A DNA stretch of 12,319 bases from Roseiflexaceae bacterium (GTDB taxonomy: Bacteria > Chloroflexota > Chloroflexia > Chloroflexales > Roseiflexaceae): contig CANHPK010000019.1 of NCBI GenBank assembly GCA_947462525.1, positions 1 through 12,319 of the forward strand, in the 5' to 3' direction. Made by a program: the position numbers and the translations under genes. Within the stretch, counting starts at the first letter, position 1; every line of letters begins with the position of its first letter. A model generated the notes under the pieces. The model was not told the DNA's origin. It searched no databases and worked only from the letters and a program-made list of their open reading frames with translations. This document shows, piece by piece, positions 1-6,734 of the stretch.

Positions 1-161
1 GCATTGGTCAGTCCCAACGCACCAAGAGTGACCGCACTCGTGAGAACCGGCCTGCGAAACACCTCGACCCGTGTCTCGCTCATGGTGACGCGCCAGCGCA
101 GTGCATCGGGCCGATTCCGCATCACGCGATCGATTTTTTGAAAGAGATGGTGGATCGTCAT
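1..161 (-). CDS. Unidentified protein, N-terminal fragment cut by window start
   Basis: An open frame reads leftwards from an ATG at 161-159 to the window edge without a stop, giving about 53 residues that begin MTIHHLFQKIDRVMRNRP. The start codon shares one base with the TAA stop of the cupin gene (TAATG arrangement), so translation is probably coupled to that gene. The visible part is basic and amphipathic (several Arg, a WRV stretch, then FRRPVLTSAV and a small hydrophobic run, GALGL), which could lead into a membrane segment just beyond the edge. I do not recognise the family. That it is a gene rests on the open frame and on the tight stop/start overlap. Confidence 0.6.
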   Translation of the reverse strand, partial: MTIHHLFQKIDRVMRNRPDALRWRVTMSETRVEVFRRPVLTSAVTLGALGLTN

Positions 162-478
162 TACTTCGGTTCCGGTGCCATTGTAATCAACATAATCAGC
201 GGTTCATTGCCGGTGTTCACGACGCCATGCACTGTGTCAGCAGGAGCGATGATAATCGAACCAGCATTGCATAGCGCAACCGTCGTCCCAATGGTGAATT
301 CCCCACTACCTGATTGGATGTAGTACATCTTGTCGTGACCGCGATGCATGTGTGCGGGCTGTGATTGCCCCACGGCGAGACAGTCGACGCCGACGAGCAT
401 GTGCTCACTCTGGAAGATTGTCCCTTTGTACCACCGCTCTGTGGTGATGCGGATGTGGTCACTGATGTGACTCAGCAT
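161..478 (-). CDS. Small single-domain cupin protein (cupin_2 fold)
   Basis: This 105-residue protein is a single cupin beta-barrel. Motif 1 is visible as G37, H43, H45, D49/K50 and G57, and motif 2 as G73, P79, H84 and N88. The three histidines H43, H45 and H84 are the usual metal ligands. The glutamate normally found after the HxH pair is not in place (HRGHDKMYY), so metal binding or chemistry may differ from classical dioxygenase cupins. The start is well supported: a GGAGG Shine-Dalgarno (484-488) lies five bases upstream of the ATG. The gene sits directly after the tRNA terminator hairpin, leaving no obvious room for a promoter of its own, and it overlaps the next gene by one base. Cupins of this size include sugar-binding, regulatory and small-molecule enzymes, and the substrate cannot be told from sequence alone. 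Confidence 0.85.
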   Translation of the reverse strand: MLSHISDHIRITTERWYKGTIFQSEHMLVGVDCLAVGQSQPAHMHRGHDKMYYIQSGSGEFTIGTTVALCNAGSIIIAPADTVHGVVNTGNEPLIMLITMAPEPK

Positions 479-496
479 TGGATCCTCCGTTCAAAA

Positions 497-533
497 GAAA
501 CATCCACCGTTGCAACGCAACGGTGGATGTTTC
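497..533 (-). terminator. Hairpin terminator after the tRNA pair
   Basis: This is a perfect 17-bp inverted repeat (497-513 with 517-533) with a 3-base loop. Read on the minus strand it ends in TTTCTTTTG, a short U-rich tract. It begins six bases after the encoded CCA of tRNA-Ala, so it most likely terminates the tRNA transcript. The cupin Shine-Dalgarno starts only about 9 bases beyond it, so any readthrough would serve the cupin gene. Confidence 0.8.
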
Positions 534-538
534 GTTCA

Positions 539-614
539 TGGTGGAGCAATAGGGATTCGAACCCTAGACCTCCTGCGTGCAAAGCAGGCGCTCTACCAAC
601 TGAGCTATTGCCCC
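539..614 (-). tRNA. tRNA-Ala (anticodon UGC)
   Basis: The minus strand folds into a standard cloverleaf. The acceptor stem is GGGGCAA with TTGCTCC (one G-T pair), the D-arm is AGCTCAGTTGGTAGAGC, the anticodon loop is TTTGCAC with anticodon TGC, and the T-arm loop is TTCGAAT. The discriminator is A542 and the 3' CCA (539-541) is encoded. It lies 10 bases after tRNA-Ile in the Ile-then-Ala order typical of rRNA spacers, but no rRNA flanks it. Confidence 0.96.
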
Positions 615-624
615 ATGAGTTGCG

Positions 625-701
<77 letters not shown>

Positions 702-721
702 GTGTCATCACAACGAATGAG

Positions 722-751
722 AGTATAGCATGCGAAAAGATACCGTGTCAA
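722..751 (-). promoter_or_regulatory. Strong sigma70-type promoter of the tRNA pair
   Basis: Read on the minus strand there is a perfect -35 box TTGACA (751-746), an 18-base spacer and a TATACT -10 box (727-722). The -10 is preceded by TGC, giving an extended -10. A start at about 714-716 would leave a leader of about 13-15 bases before tRNA-Ile. Consensus strength fits a stable-RNA promoter. Confidence 0.85.
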
Positions 752-803
752 ATCGAGTTTTCTATTCTCTCGCTTGTACGTCACCCGGCGCAGTCACGAC
801 GAT

Positions 804-812
804 TGGTATACT
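804..812 (+). promoter_or_regulatory. Extended -10 promoter of the secreted-enzyme operon
   Basis: TGG followed by TATACT (807-812) forms an extended -10 element with no convincing -35 box. It ends six bases before the ATG at 819, so the predicted transcription start falls on or next to that A. This suggests a leaderless mRNA. If the ATG at 843 is used instead, the leader would be about 24 bases. Confidence 0.6.
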
Positions 813-818
813 ACTGAT

Positions 819-2153
819 ATGGACAAACTGCGATTGAGACACATGCGAACACCATACTTCGGCATCGTTGCACTGGTTGTTGCACTGCTTTCCCCTTTTG
901 CGCTCCTGCAGAGCGCCGCCCAGGATCGCCCGGCCCCACTCATCATTGGCCGCAGTGTCCAAGGTCGCCCTATCGAAGCCTATCGCTTCGGCACAGGGTC
1001 GCGCAAATTTGTCGTCGTCGGTGCGACCCATGGAGCACCCGAACGCAACACACAACAATTGAGTTGGATGTTGATCGACTGGTATCGCAACCATCCCGAA
1101 GAGATCCCCTCCTCCGTCCGACTATACATCATCCCCGTGCTCAATCCCGATGGCGACGTCCTCGATTTGCGTCAGAACGCGAACGGCGTCGATTTGAACC
1201 GCAACATGGATACGACGCTTGATGCCTGTAGCGATAATGATTGGCAGACTACGGTATATGGCGCGGGCGGCGTCTTGTCGGACACCGGCGGGCCTTTTGC
1301 AGATTCCGAACCAGAAAGTCGCGTCATCCGGCGTTTTCTCCTCGATGCTTCTGCAGTCGTGTTTATACACTCAGACGCAGGCTTAGTTTTCCCGCCTTCG
1401 TGTGAGGACCCCGTCTCTATTGCGTTTGCACAGGCATACGCCGCAGGTGCAGGCTACAAATATGCACGATACTGGGATAAGTACAGCATTACCGGCGGCA
1501 TGCATGACTGGGCACGTGGGATCGACCTACCAGCCATCATTCCCGAACTCCTGACCGGCGAAGAGCCTGAGTTCGACCAAAATCTCGGTGGCCTACGGGC
1601 GGTCTTTTTCAATACCGAAGTGCTGATTCCGGCAATGGGGTTTCGAACGGTCAATGACATCCCCATGCCGTTGCCCATCTGGCGATTCTGGCAGGCGCAT
1701 GGAGAGCAACAGCTCGGAGCACCACTCGGCAGCGCCTCCGTCGCAGACGGTGTCTACATCCAAGATTTCACCACTGCTCGGGTACGCTATGATTCCACCG
1801 CCGAGTTCGATGCCGTCGGCCTGGTCCCGATTGACGACTACCCGCTCCAAGGCACACCCGTCGACATCATCGATCCCGATAGTGTGATGACCAATCCATC
1901 GACACCCTATACCATTCATGACGCATTTGCGCGTTACTATCGTCGGATAGACGGCGACGCCCTGCTTGGTACGCCACGTTCTGATGAAGTTCTCATCCAA
2001 ACAGATGCCGAACAAGCTTCTACCCAACGATTCGATACCGGTGTGATACGGTACGATAGTGGGAGTAATCGGATTGTGCGTCTCCCGGTCGTGTGGGAAG
2101 CCGTCGCTCGTGACAATCTGCTCGCCACAGATCTCCCATTTCAACTACGGTGA
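819..2153 (+). CDS. Secreted M14-family zinc carboxypeptidase with C-terminal LGFP-like repeats
   Basis: The 444-residue product begins with a basic stretch (K3, R5, R7, R10), a hydrophobic core at about 13-30 and a likely cleavage site after SAA (32-34), so it should be exported. Residues about 40-265 match the M14 peptidase fold. H71 and E75 (THGAPE) and H184 (FIHSD) are in the positions of the zinc ligands. N127-R128 (GVDLNRN) is the substrate-binding pair, and E243 (IIPELL) is the expected catalytic glutamate. The first motif is H-x3-E rather than the textbook H-x2-E. From about residue 280 two copies of an LGFP-like module follow (FWQAHGEQQLGAPLG and FARYYRRIDGDALLGTP), probably wall-binding. 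The ATG at 819 fits the -10 spacing; an ATG at 843 is the alternative, and a TTG at 774 lies upstream of the promoter. The stop overlaps the next gene's GTG. Substrate is unknown; a peptidoglycan or glycopeptide is an inference. Confidence 0.85.
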   Translation: MDKLRLRHMRTPYFGIVALVVALLSPFALLQSAAQDRPAPLIIGRSVQGRPIEAYRFGTGSRKFVVVGATHGAPERNTQQLSWMLIDWYRNHPEEIPSSVRLYIIPVLNPDGDVLDLRQNANGVDLNRNMDTTLDACSDNDWQTTVYGAGGVLSDTGGPFADSEPESRVIRRFLLDASAVVFIHSDAGLVFPPSCEDPVSIAFAQAYAAGAGYKYARYWDKYSITGGMHDWARGIDLPAIIPELLTGEEPEFDQNLGGLRAVFFNTEVLIPAMGFRTVNDIPMPLPIWRFWQAHGEQQLGAPLGSASVADGVYIQDFTTARVRYDSTAEFDAVGLVPIDDYPLQGTPVDIIDPDSVMTNPSTPYTIHDAFARYYRRIDGDALLGTPRSDEVLIQTDAEQASTQRFDTGVIRYDSGSNRIVRLPVVWEAVARDNLLATDLPFQLR

Positions 2154-3901
2154 TTGTTATGCCACGACGTCTCTTAGTCGGTCTTATCTGTGCAGTAATC
2201 CTCGCTGTCGGGGGGTTCGTTGCCGTATCCCGCGAACACGCGTGTGCCGCACCGTGGCAACAGGTGTTGCTCGATGATGCCGCCTTCGATGCGATACGCA
2301 CAGGTCTGCCATCCGGATGGTCCGCCGGCGCGCCCGGGGTTCGTGTCGGGACGTTTTCCATAGATGGTGGTTCGTCAGTACACATGATGGGCATTGGTAC
2401 GTGGTTAGCAACACCAAACCAGTCAGTACAGCCAGGAACGCATCTGTGCGTTGCAGCACGTGCCCTCGCAGACAGCGCGTCAGCCACCCAAGTGCGGACG
2501 CGTTGGATCTGGACGACTGCAGATGGTCAATCTGTGACCCACCTGGGCGCGTGGCAGCCGGTCCGCGCATGGGCTGGCGATACAGACACTGCCCCATGGA
2601 GTGCGCTTGTCGACACCAGCGTCGCGCCTGCAGATGCGGTGTCCCTGTCCATCCGATTTGAACCGTCGTCGGATGACCGGATCTATCTCGATAAGATAGC
2701 GCTACGACACAGTCATGTCGGCACTGCACTCGCTGATGCACATCCCAACGCACACTCCCCGCTGGTGATCCGTCCCTGGCCGGCAGGATACAACGCTGCA
2801 GTATCGTTTTCGTACGACTTCGAATCGGCCATGGGTGGACTCGTCCATTCGCGTTCGGTCGACGATCCCAATGCGTCACAGGATCCGCTTCTGCGTGCCA
2901 AGCGGATGCGCGAAGGGTTGTGGAACTCACTCACCCTCTATGCACCATACGGGTACCGAGCGACCTACTATGTCAATGGCTACAACCTGCTGACCGGCAA
3001 TCCCACCCGGCGGCGCTTCATGGAGGATCCAACCTTCACCTGGGCGACCAAGGCAAACGGCTGGCAATCCGACACATGGACGACCCAACCCTGGTTCGCC
3101 CAAGACCCCTACGCAGCAGATGGCCAAGCGCCTGACTGGTACTTCGGAGATCTACTTGCCCCCCTCCGCGCTGCGGGCCATGACGTCCAAAGTCATACAT
3201 TCAGTCATTTTTATGGGGGCTACGCAACGACTGCTGAATGGCAAGCCGATTTAGCGGCCTGGAACACCCTGGCAGCCGAGCAAAACCTCCCGCCAGCGAC
3301 GTCCTTGGCGTTCCCGTGGAGCAGTAGCGCCGGCATGAGCAATGCCAACTGGGATACACTCGAAGCCGCAGGGATTACCTCCATTACCCGCACTGCGTGG
3401 AACCCGCGCCTGCCGCAGTATCACATCGTGACTGCCCAAGATGCCCGTTGTCGAGAACTCCCTGGCCACGAACGCATCATGGTATGCCCTGACTATTACC
3501 TCACCGTAGCCCGGACCGCAGGAGCGCTCGCCATGCTCCCGTCCCTCCGCGCGAACGACGGCATGATCGACTATTGGGCACACACCGAAGAAGTCACCAC
3601 GCCCGAACAAATCGCCGCCTGGCAGTCTGTCGTCGATGCCTGTGCGACTGCCGGTGATATCTGGGTTGCCCCATTGGCCGAGATAGCGGACCGGCAACGT
3701 TCGATTGCAGCACTCGTCCAATCCCAAGACAAAGACAACAACGGGCCGTTCATCCGCATCCATAACCCCGCCACACAGCCTGTCACCCAGGTTGCACTAC
3801 GATTGACCGGTACCTGGCAGTTCGCTGATACGCGACTGCAATCAACTGTCGTTGATCTCGCAGCAGGACAATCGCTCGTCCTCCGTATACAGCAGCCCTA
3901 A
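2150..3901 (+). CDS. Secreted NodB-like polysaccharide deacetylase with N-terminal beta-sandwich region
   Basis: The 583-residue protein starts at a GTG inside a GTGA overlap with the peptidase gene; an ATG at 2159 is the alternative. A hydrophobic segment at 8-26 after RR is a signal peptide. Residues about 30-200 look like a non-catalytic beta-rich, possibly carbohydrate-binding, domain with no family I can name. The NodB (carbohydrate esterase 4) domain spans about 205-510. Motif 1 is VSFSYDFE with D223 as the probable catalytic base, motif 2 is SHTFSH with metal ligands H349 and H353, motif 3 is FPW (388-390), and H478 (WAHTEE) may fill a later motif. The second motif-1 aspartate, usually a metal ligand, is replaced by F224, with E225 next to it. 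A short beta-rich tail follows. Family enzymes remove N- or O-acetyl groups from chitin-like glycans, peptidoglycan or exopolysaccharide; the actual substrate here is unknown. Confidence 0.82.
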   Translation: MIVMPRRLLVGLICAVILAVGGFVAVSREHACAAPWQQVLLDDAAFDAIRTGLPSGWSAGAPGVRVGTFSIDGGSSVHMMGIGTWLATPNQSVQPGTHLCVAARALADSASATQVRTRWIWTTADGQSVTHLGAWQPVRAWAGDTDTAPWSALVDTSVAPADAVSLSIRFEPSSDDRIYLDKIALRHSHVGTALADAHPNAHSPLVIRPWPAGYNAAVSFSYDFESAMGGLVHSRSVDDPNASQDPLLRAKRMREGLWNSLTLYAPYGYRATYYVNGYNLLTGNPTRRRFMEDPTFTWATKANGWQSDTWTTQPWFAQDPYAADGQAPDWYFGDLLAPLRAAGHDVQSHTFSHFYGGYATTAEWQADLAAWNTLAAEQNLPPATSLAFPWSSSAGMSNANWDTLEAAGITSITRTAWNPRLPQYHIVTAQDARCRELPGHERIMVCPDYYLTVARTAGALAMLPSLRANDGMIDYWAHTEEVTTPEQIAAWQSVVDACATAGDIWVAPLAEIADRQRSIAALVQSQDKDNNGPFIRIHNPATQPVTQVALRLTGTWQFADTRLQSTVVDLAAGQSLVLRIQQP

Positions 3902-5235
3902 TGCGTCGCAGTGTATACTTGATTCATCCCGACCGTGCAATGCCACCTGCTACAAGGAAGACCGATTTGCTGAGCCGTCGTGTTGCGCATCGTTTGGTTC
4001 TTTTGGTGTGTATCGGCATGTTGATTGCCTGTAGCACACCGCAACCCACTGCGCCTGTCGTGCCAACACTCAATCCCGGCGGGCTCATTGCCACATCCGT
4101 CGCATCCAATCAGGTGAACTCTCAACTTGAGTCGCTCGGCAACTTCCCACGCATTGACGAGGTCGAATTTGGTGTCGTCGAGCATTTGTTTTATACCGAT
4201 CGCGAACGTGTCCTGACGTTGACCGAGATTGCGGGGTTCGACTGGATCCGCCAACAAATCCATTGGAAGGACATCGAAGCATCGCCCGGTGTGTACTACT
4301 GGGACGAGGTCGACCGCATTATTGCGGATACGTCCGCCCACAACATCAAACTCATGATTAGTGTGGTGCAAGCACCTGATTTCTACGAACCAAATCACGG
4401 CATCCCTGCTGATCCCGTCCCGTTCGGGAACTTTGTCGAAAACATGGTGCAGCGCTATGGTGGCCTGATTACCGCGGTCGAAATATGGAACGAGCCCAAC
4501 CTCGCCATCGAAAACGGCGGACGCATCGACGACACCGCCATTGCCCACTACGCCGAAATGCTGATTGAAGCCTACAAACGAATCAAAGCAGTCCGCTCCT
4601 TCACCTACGTCATCGCTGCGGCACCTTCGTCTACCGGCGTCAATGATGTCAATCTCGCCATGGACGATACCCTCTTTTTGTCCAAACTCTACGCCTACAA
4701 AAACGGCGCGGTCAAAAATTCTTTTGATGCACAAGGCGTCCATCCCGGTGCAGCCGCCAATCCGCCCGATACCTTGTTCCCCGACAAACCAGGCAATCCA
4801 GTCGGCTGGAATGATCACCCCACCCACTATTTTCGCCATGTCGAAAGCGTGCGCCAGACGATGGTCGACAGCGGCCTCGCCGAAAAACAAATATGGCTCA
4901 CCGAATACGGTTGGGCCACCGAAAACAACACCCCAGGCTATGAGTACGGCAATGTCGTCAGTATGGACGAACAGGCCAAGTTCATCGGTGACGCGACGCA
5001 GATGGTCTACAAGTCGTATCGTGACGAGGTCGGCCGCTCATGGATCGGCGTTATGTTCCTCTGGAACATGAATTTCGCCGTCTTGTGGGGCCAACAAGGC
5101 AACCCTATTCACGAGCAAGCGTCGTTCGGGATCCTCAACCCCGATTGGAGCCCGCGCCCGGCGTTTATCGCCCTTCAGGGCATCCACATGCGCATCAAAA
5201 AAGAACAAGGCAAGTGGATCGAGCCCACACCATAA
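3901..5235 (+). CDS. Glycoside hydrolase lipoprotein, clan GH-A (GH39/GH5-like)
   Basis: The 444-residue product carries a lipoprotein signal: a hydrophobic run ending in LIAC with the lipobox cysteine at C44, so the enzyme should be anchored on the outer face of the membrane. After a Pro/Thr-rich linker the catalytic barrel starts at about residue 85 (EFGVVEH). E198 in EIWNEPN is the acid/base and E335 in WLTEYGW the nucleophile; their place after barrel strands 4 and 7 is the signature of clan GH-A retaining hydrolases. The chosen ATG shares one base with the previous stop (TAATG). An ATG at 3940 would give a more usual signal length (lipobox cysteine at 31) and has a TATACT box at 3912-3917 upstream, so it is a real alternative. 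I cannot assign a family number or substrate with confidence. Coupling to the deacetylase suggests the two act on the same glycan. Confidence 0.85.
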   Translation: MRRSVYLIHPDRAMPPATRKTDLLSRRVAHRLVLLVCIGMLIACSTPQPTAPVVPTLNPGGLIATSVASNQVNSQLESLGNFPRIDEVEFGVVEHLFYTDRERVLTLTEIAGFDWIRQQIHWKDIEASPGVYYWDEVDRIIADTSAHNIKLMISVVQAPDFYEPNHGIPADPVPFGNFVENMVQRYGGLITAVEIWNEPNLAIENGGRIDDTAIAHYAEMLIEAYKRIKAVRSFTYVIAAAPSSTGVNDVNLAMDDTLFLSKLYAYKNGAVKNSFDAQGVHPGAAANPPDTLFPDKPGNPVGWNDHPTHYFRHVESVRQTMVDSGLAEKQIWLTEYGWATENNTPGYEYGNVVSMDEQAKFIGDATQMVYKSYRDEVGRSWIGVMFLWNMNFAVLWGQQGNPIHEQASFGILNPDWSPRPAFIALQGIHMRIKKEQGKWIEPTP

Positions 5236-5252
5236 CAGCCGGTATGGGAAGG

Positions 5253-5273
5253 CCGCACCGCAATGCGGTGCGG
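5253..5273. repeat. GC-rich perfect inverted repeat just after the secreted-enzyme operon
   Basis: CCGCACCGC and GCGGTGCGG form a 9-bp hairpin with an AAT loop, starting 17 bases after the TAA of the glycoside hydrolase. No U-tract follows on either side. It could protect the mRNA 3' end or belong to a dispersed palindromic repeat; no second copy occurs in this window. Confidence 0.7.
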
Positions 5274-5279
5274 ACCCTG

Positions 5280-5379
5280 CCAGCGTCTGCGGTGCTGGAC
5301 TGTCAACGCCGCACTGTCACCCGCATGCCGTACTGCGGCGTGCACATCGCCTACAGTCCAGGTCCAACAGTCGTTTTTT
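5280..5379 (+). other. Nested inverted repeats ending in a T6 tract: structured RNA or complex terminator
   Basis: CTGGACTGT (5295-5303) is complementary to ACAGTCCAG (5353-5361). Inside it, CGCCGCA (5307-5313) pairs with TGCGGCG (5334-5340). Both helices are perfect and nested, with a 20-base terminal loop. CCAGC (5280-5284) can instead pair with GCTGG (5294-5298). A second copy of ACAGTC (5367-5372) lies one base before six T's (5374-5379) and could pair with the same GACTGT (5298-5303). The region therefore offers alternative folds, one of which places a helix directly before a U-tract. The simplest reading is the terminator of the upstream operon. A small structured RNA is possible but unproven. 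Confidence 0.5.
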
Positions 5380-5406
5380 GACGCTTCATCCCCATCAGAT
5401 AGCGAA

Positions 5407-5435
5407 ACGCCCCTGTGCAGTATGCACAGGGGCGT
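5407..5435 (-). terminator. Hairpin terminator of the TMEM43-like gene
   Basis: A perfect 13-bp inverted repeat (5407-5419 with 5423-5435) has a 3-base loop. It lies 16 bases downstream of the TMEM43-like stop codon. On the minus strand the stem ends in GGGGCGTTTCG, so the U-tract is only three bases long. Its position, facing a convergent gene, supports a terminator role. Confidence 0.7.
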
Positions 5436-5451
5436 CGACGCAGAGGAGCGC

Positions 5452-6636
5452 TTAGGTCATGCTTGGTGGCGAGGTATCGACACCGTCATCGTTCGCTTGG
5501 GTGGACTCCGCCGGTACACTTTTTGCGTTCGACGATCCGTTGTTGCGCCGGCGCAAGTAGAGATACACTCCGCCACCGACCAACACGAGTACCGTGATGA
5601 GCAAGAAGATATTGTGTGCAATCTGGCTCACGATGATAATGGTTGTGCCCAAGATCAACGCGATGAACGCGTTGATGAAGCCCGTCACCCCTTCCACCGC
5701 TCTGCCAACGATGCCGATTACTCCCAAAATACGCGCCAATGGCTGCACAATCAGTTGCAACCCCATGAATATGGCAAATGTACCGAGCACGCGAAAAAGC
5801 CAGATGGTCAAAACGTACTCGCCGTGCATCGTCTCCAATGCTTCTGCATGCGAACCAGCAAACATGCGGAAGAATTTCTCGTCTTCGACGGTGGTGCCCA
5901 CAATAGCACTGCCTTGCTTGGCACCGAACGCAGTAACGGTTTTGCCGACGGGCAATACAACATACGAAATGCGTATATCACCGACGATTGGTTGCGTCGC
6001 TGCTGATTCCGATGAAAAAATATAGCTGCCGGTTTGGACATATCCGCTGGGCAGTTCTACCGGCTCTGGCGTGATTTTGTTGCCTTCGGGGAGCTGCATC
6101 GATTGGGGATTCAGCTCAAAACTGTCAATCGTTGCATAATCAGCCGTGATGGTGGCATCGTCGAGTACTTTGGCGGGATTTTCGTGGCCACCTGGCTCCT
6201 CGAACGAACTCGATTGGGCAGGACTGCGTGTCCATTCTTTGCTGTAGGTATAGGTGGTGGTTGTTGTCGAACCACCGCCGACGGTATCCTCCGTCGTCGA
6301 TGAGTCGGATTTTTCCTTCCATGCATACATTTCAACGACGCGCTCTAACGAGACATAATCCCCATCGACGAGATACGGAGCATCTCCTAACTGCACGTTG
6401 GTGCCCAAGGTACCAGTCACCGAGATGAATGCTCCTTCACTCGCAGAGTTTGGTTGTGTCGCTTCGACTTGTACGGCTTTGGAAGCGATTTTTGAGAGAT
6501 CCTGTATCCCCTCGCCATACCACAATGCAGCCATTGCTGCGGGGATCAACACCAACCCAAACACCAATCCACCAAAAGAATTGGAAACGCGTTGACCCCA
6601 GTTTTGGCGCGTGACTTTGACGACTCGATTACTCAT
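5452..6636 (-). CDS. TMEM43 (LUMA) family membrane protein
   Basis: The 394-residue product matches the TMEM43 family layout. A short basic N-terminus with the family-like QNWGQRVSNSFGG entry leads into membrane segment 1 (about 21-40). A large hydrophilic domain (about 45-270) contains the recognisable VSLERVVEMYAWKE motif, a Thr-rich stretch and a YSKEW segment followed by GHENP. A C-terminal hydrophobic block of roughly three or four helices lies at about 274-361, and the tail is Asn/Ser/Asp-rich and polar. In animals TMEM43 is an inner nuclear/ER membrane protein; the bacterial role is not known and I assign none. The ATG at 6636 is chosen because a GAGGA Shine-Dalgarno lies four bases upstream and the homology starts there; an upstream in-frame extension to 6942 would run through the promoter region. 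The gene diverges from the six-gene operon and converges on the secreted triad. Confidence 0.85.
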   Translation of the reverse strand: MSNRVVKVTRQNWGQRVSNSFGGLVFGLVLIPAAMAALWYGEGIQDLSKIASKAVQVEATQPNSASEGAFISVTGTLGTNVQLGDAPYLVDGDYVSLERVVEMYAWKEKSDSSTTEDTVGGGSTTTTTYTYSKEWTRSPAQSSSFEEPGGHENPAKVLDDATITADYATIDSFELNPQSMQLPEGNKITPEPVELPSGYVQTGSYIFSSESAATQPIVGDIRISYVVLPVGKTVTAFGAKQGSAIVGTTVEDEKFFRMFAGSHAEALETMHGEYVLTIWLFRVLGTFAIFMGLQLIVQPLARILGVIGIVGRAVEGVTGFINAFIALILGTTIIIVSQIAHNIFLLITVLVLVGGGVYLYLRRRNNGSSNAKSVPAESTQANDDGVDTSPPSMT

Positions 6637-6640
6637 CTTT

Positions 6641-6645
6641 TCCTC
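6641..6645 (-). promoter_or_regulatory. Shine-Dalgarno fixing the TMEM43-like start
   Basis: GAGGA on the minus strand lies four bases before the ATG at 6636-6634. It settles the start against upstream in-frame codons. Confidence 0.8.
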
Positions 6646-6661
6646 ACTTTCAGTGTTCCTG

Positions 6662-6699
6662 AGTATACAGTATAACCCTATATTTAATTTATTTAACAA
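6662..6699 (-). promoter_or_regulatory. Promoter region of the TMEM43-like gene
   Basis: Two TATACT boxes lie in tandem on the minus strand (6674-6669 and 6667-6662) inside an AT-rich stretch. A TTGTTA -35-like box (6699-6694) is 19 bases from the first. The leader would be about 20-30 bases and includes the Shine-Dalgarno. Which -10 box is used cannot be told; the overlapping pair may give alternative starts. Confidence 0.55.
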
Positions 6700-6719
6700 C
6701 ATTTGCGAAATGGATGGTG

Positions 6720-6728
6720 TGTTATATT
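6720..6728 (+). promoter_or_regulatory. Extended -10 promoter of the six-gene operon
   Basis: TGT followed by TATATT (6723-6728) is an extended -10 element. As at 804-812, it ends exactly six bases before the ATG (6735), so the transcript probably starts at or next to the start codon. A TTGCGA at 6703-6708 is spaced too closely to be a normal -35 box. Confidence 0.55.
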
Positions 6729-6734
6729 GAGAAT

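Noticed and set aside
774..842. Alternative starts of the M14 peptidase at TTG 774 or ATG 843
   Set aside because: TTG 774 lies upstream of the -10 element. ATG 843 remains possible but would drop the basic n-region of the signal peptide, so 819 was preferred.
2184..2930. Minus-strand open frame of 248 codons
   Set aside because: It is antisense to the deacetylase gene, rich in Arg, His and Cys as frame shadows often are, with no family signature.
3898..4890. Minus-strand open frame of 330 codons
   Set aside because: It is fully antisense to the glycoside hydrolase, whose catalytic motifs and lipobox make it the real gene. The antisense frame shows no recognisable family.
5263..6006. Long plus-strand open frame of 247 codons
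   Set aside because: It runs antisense through the TMEM43-like gene and across the terminator hairpin, shows no domain and has a composition expected of a shadow frame.
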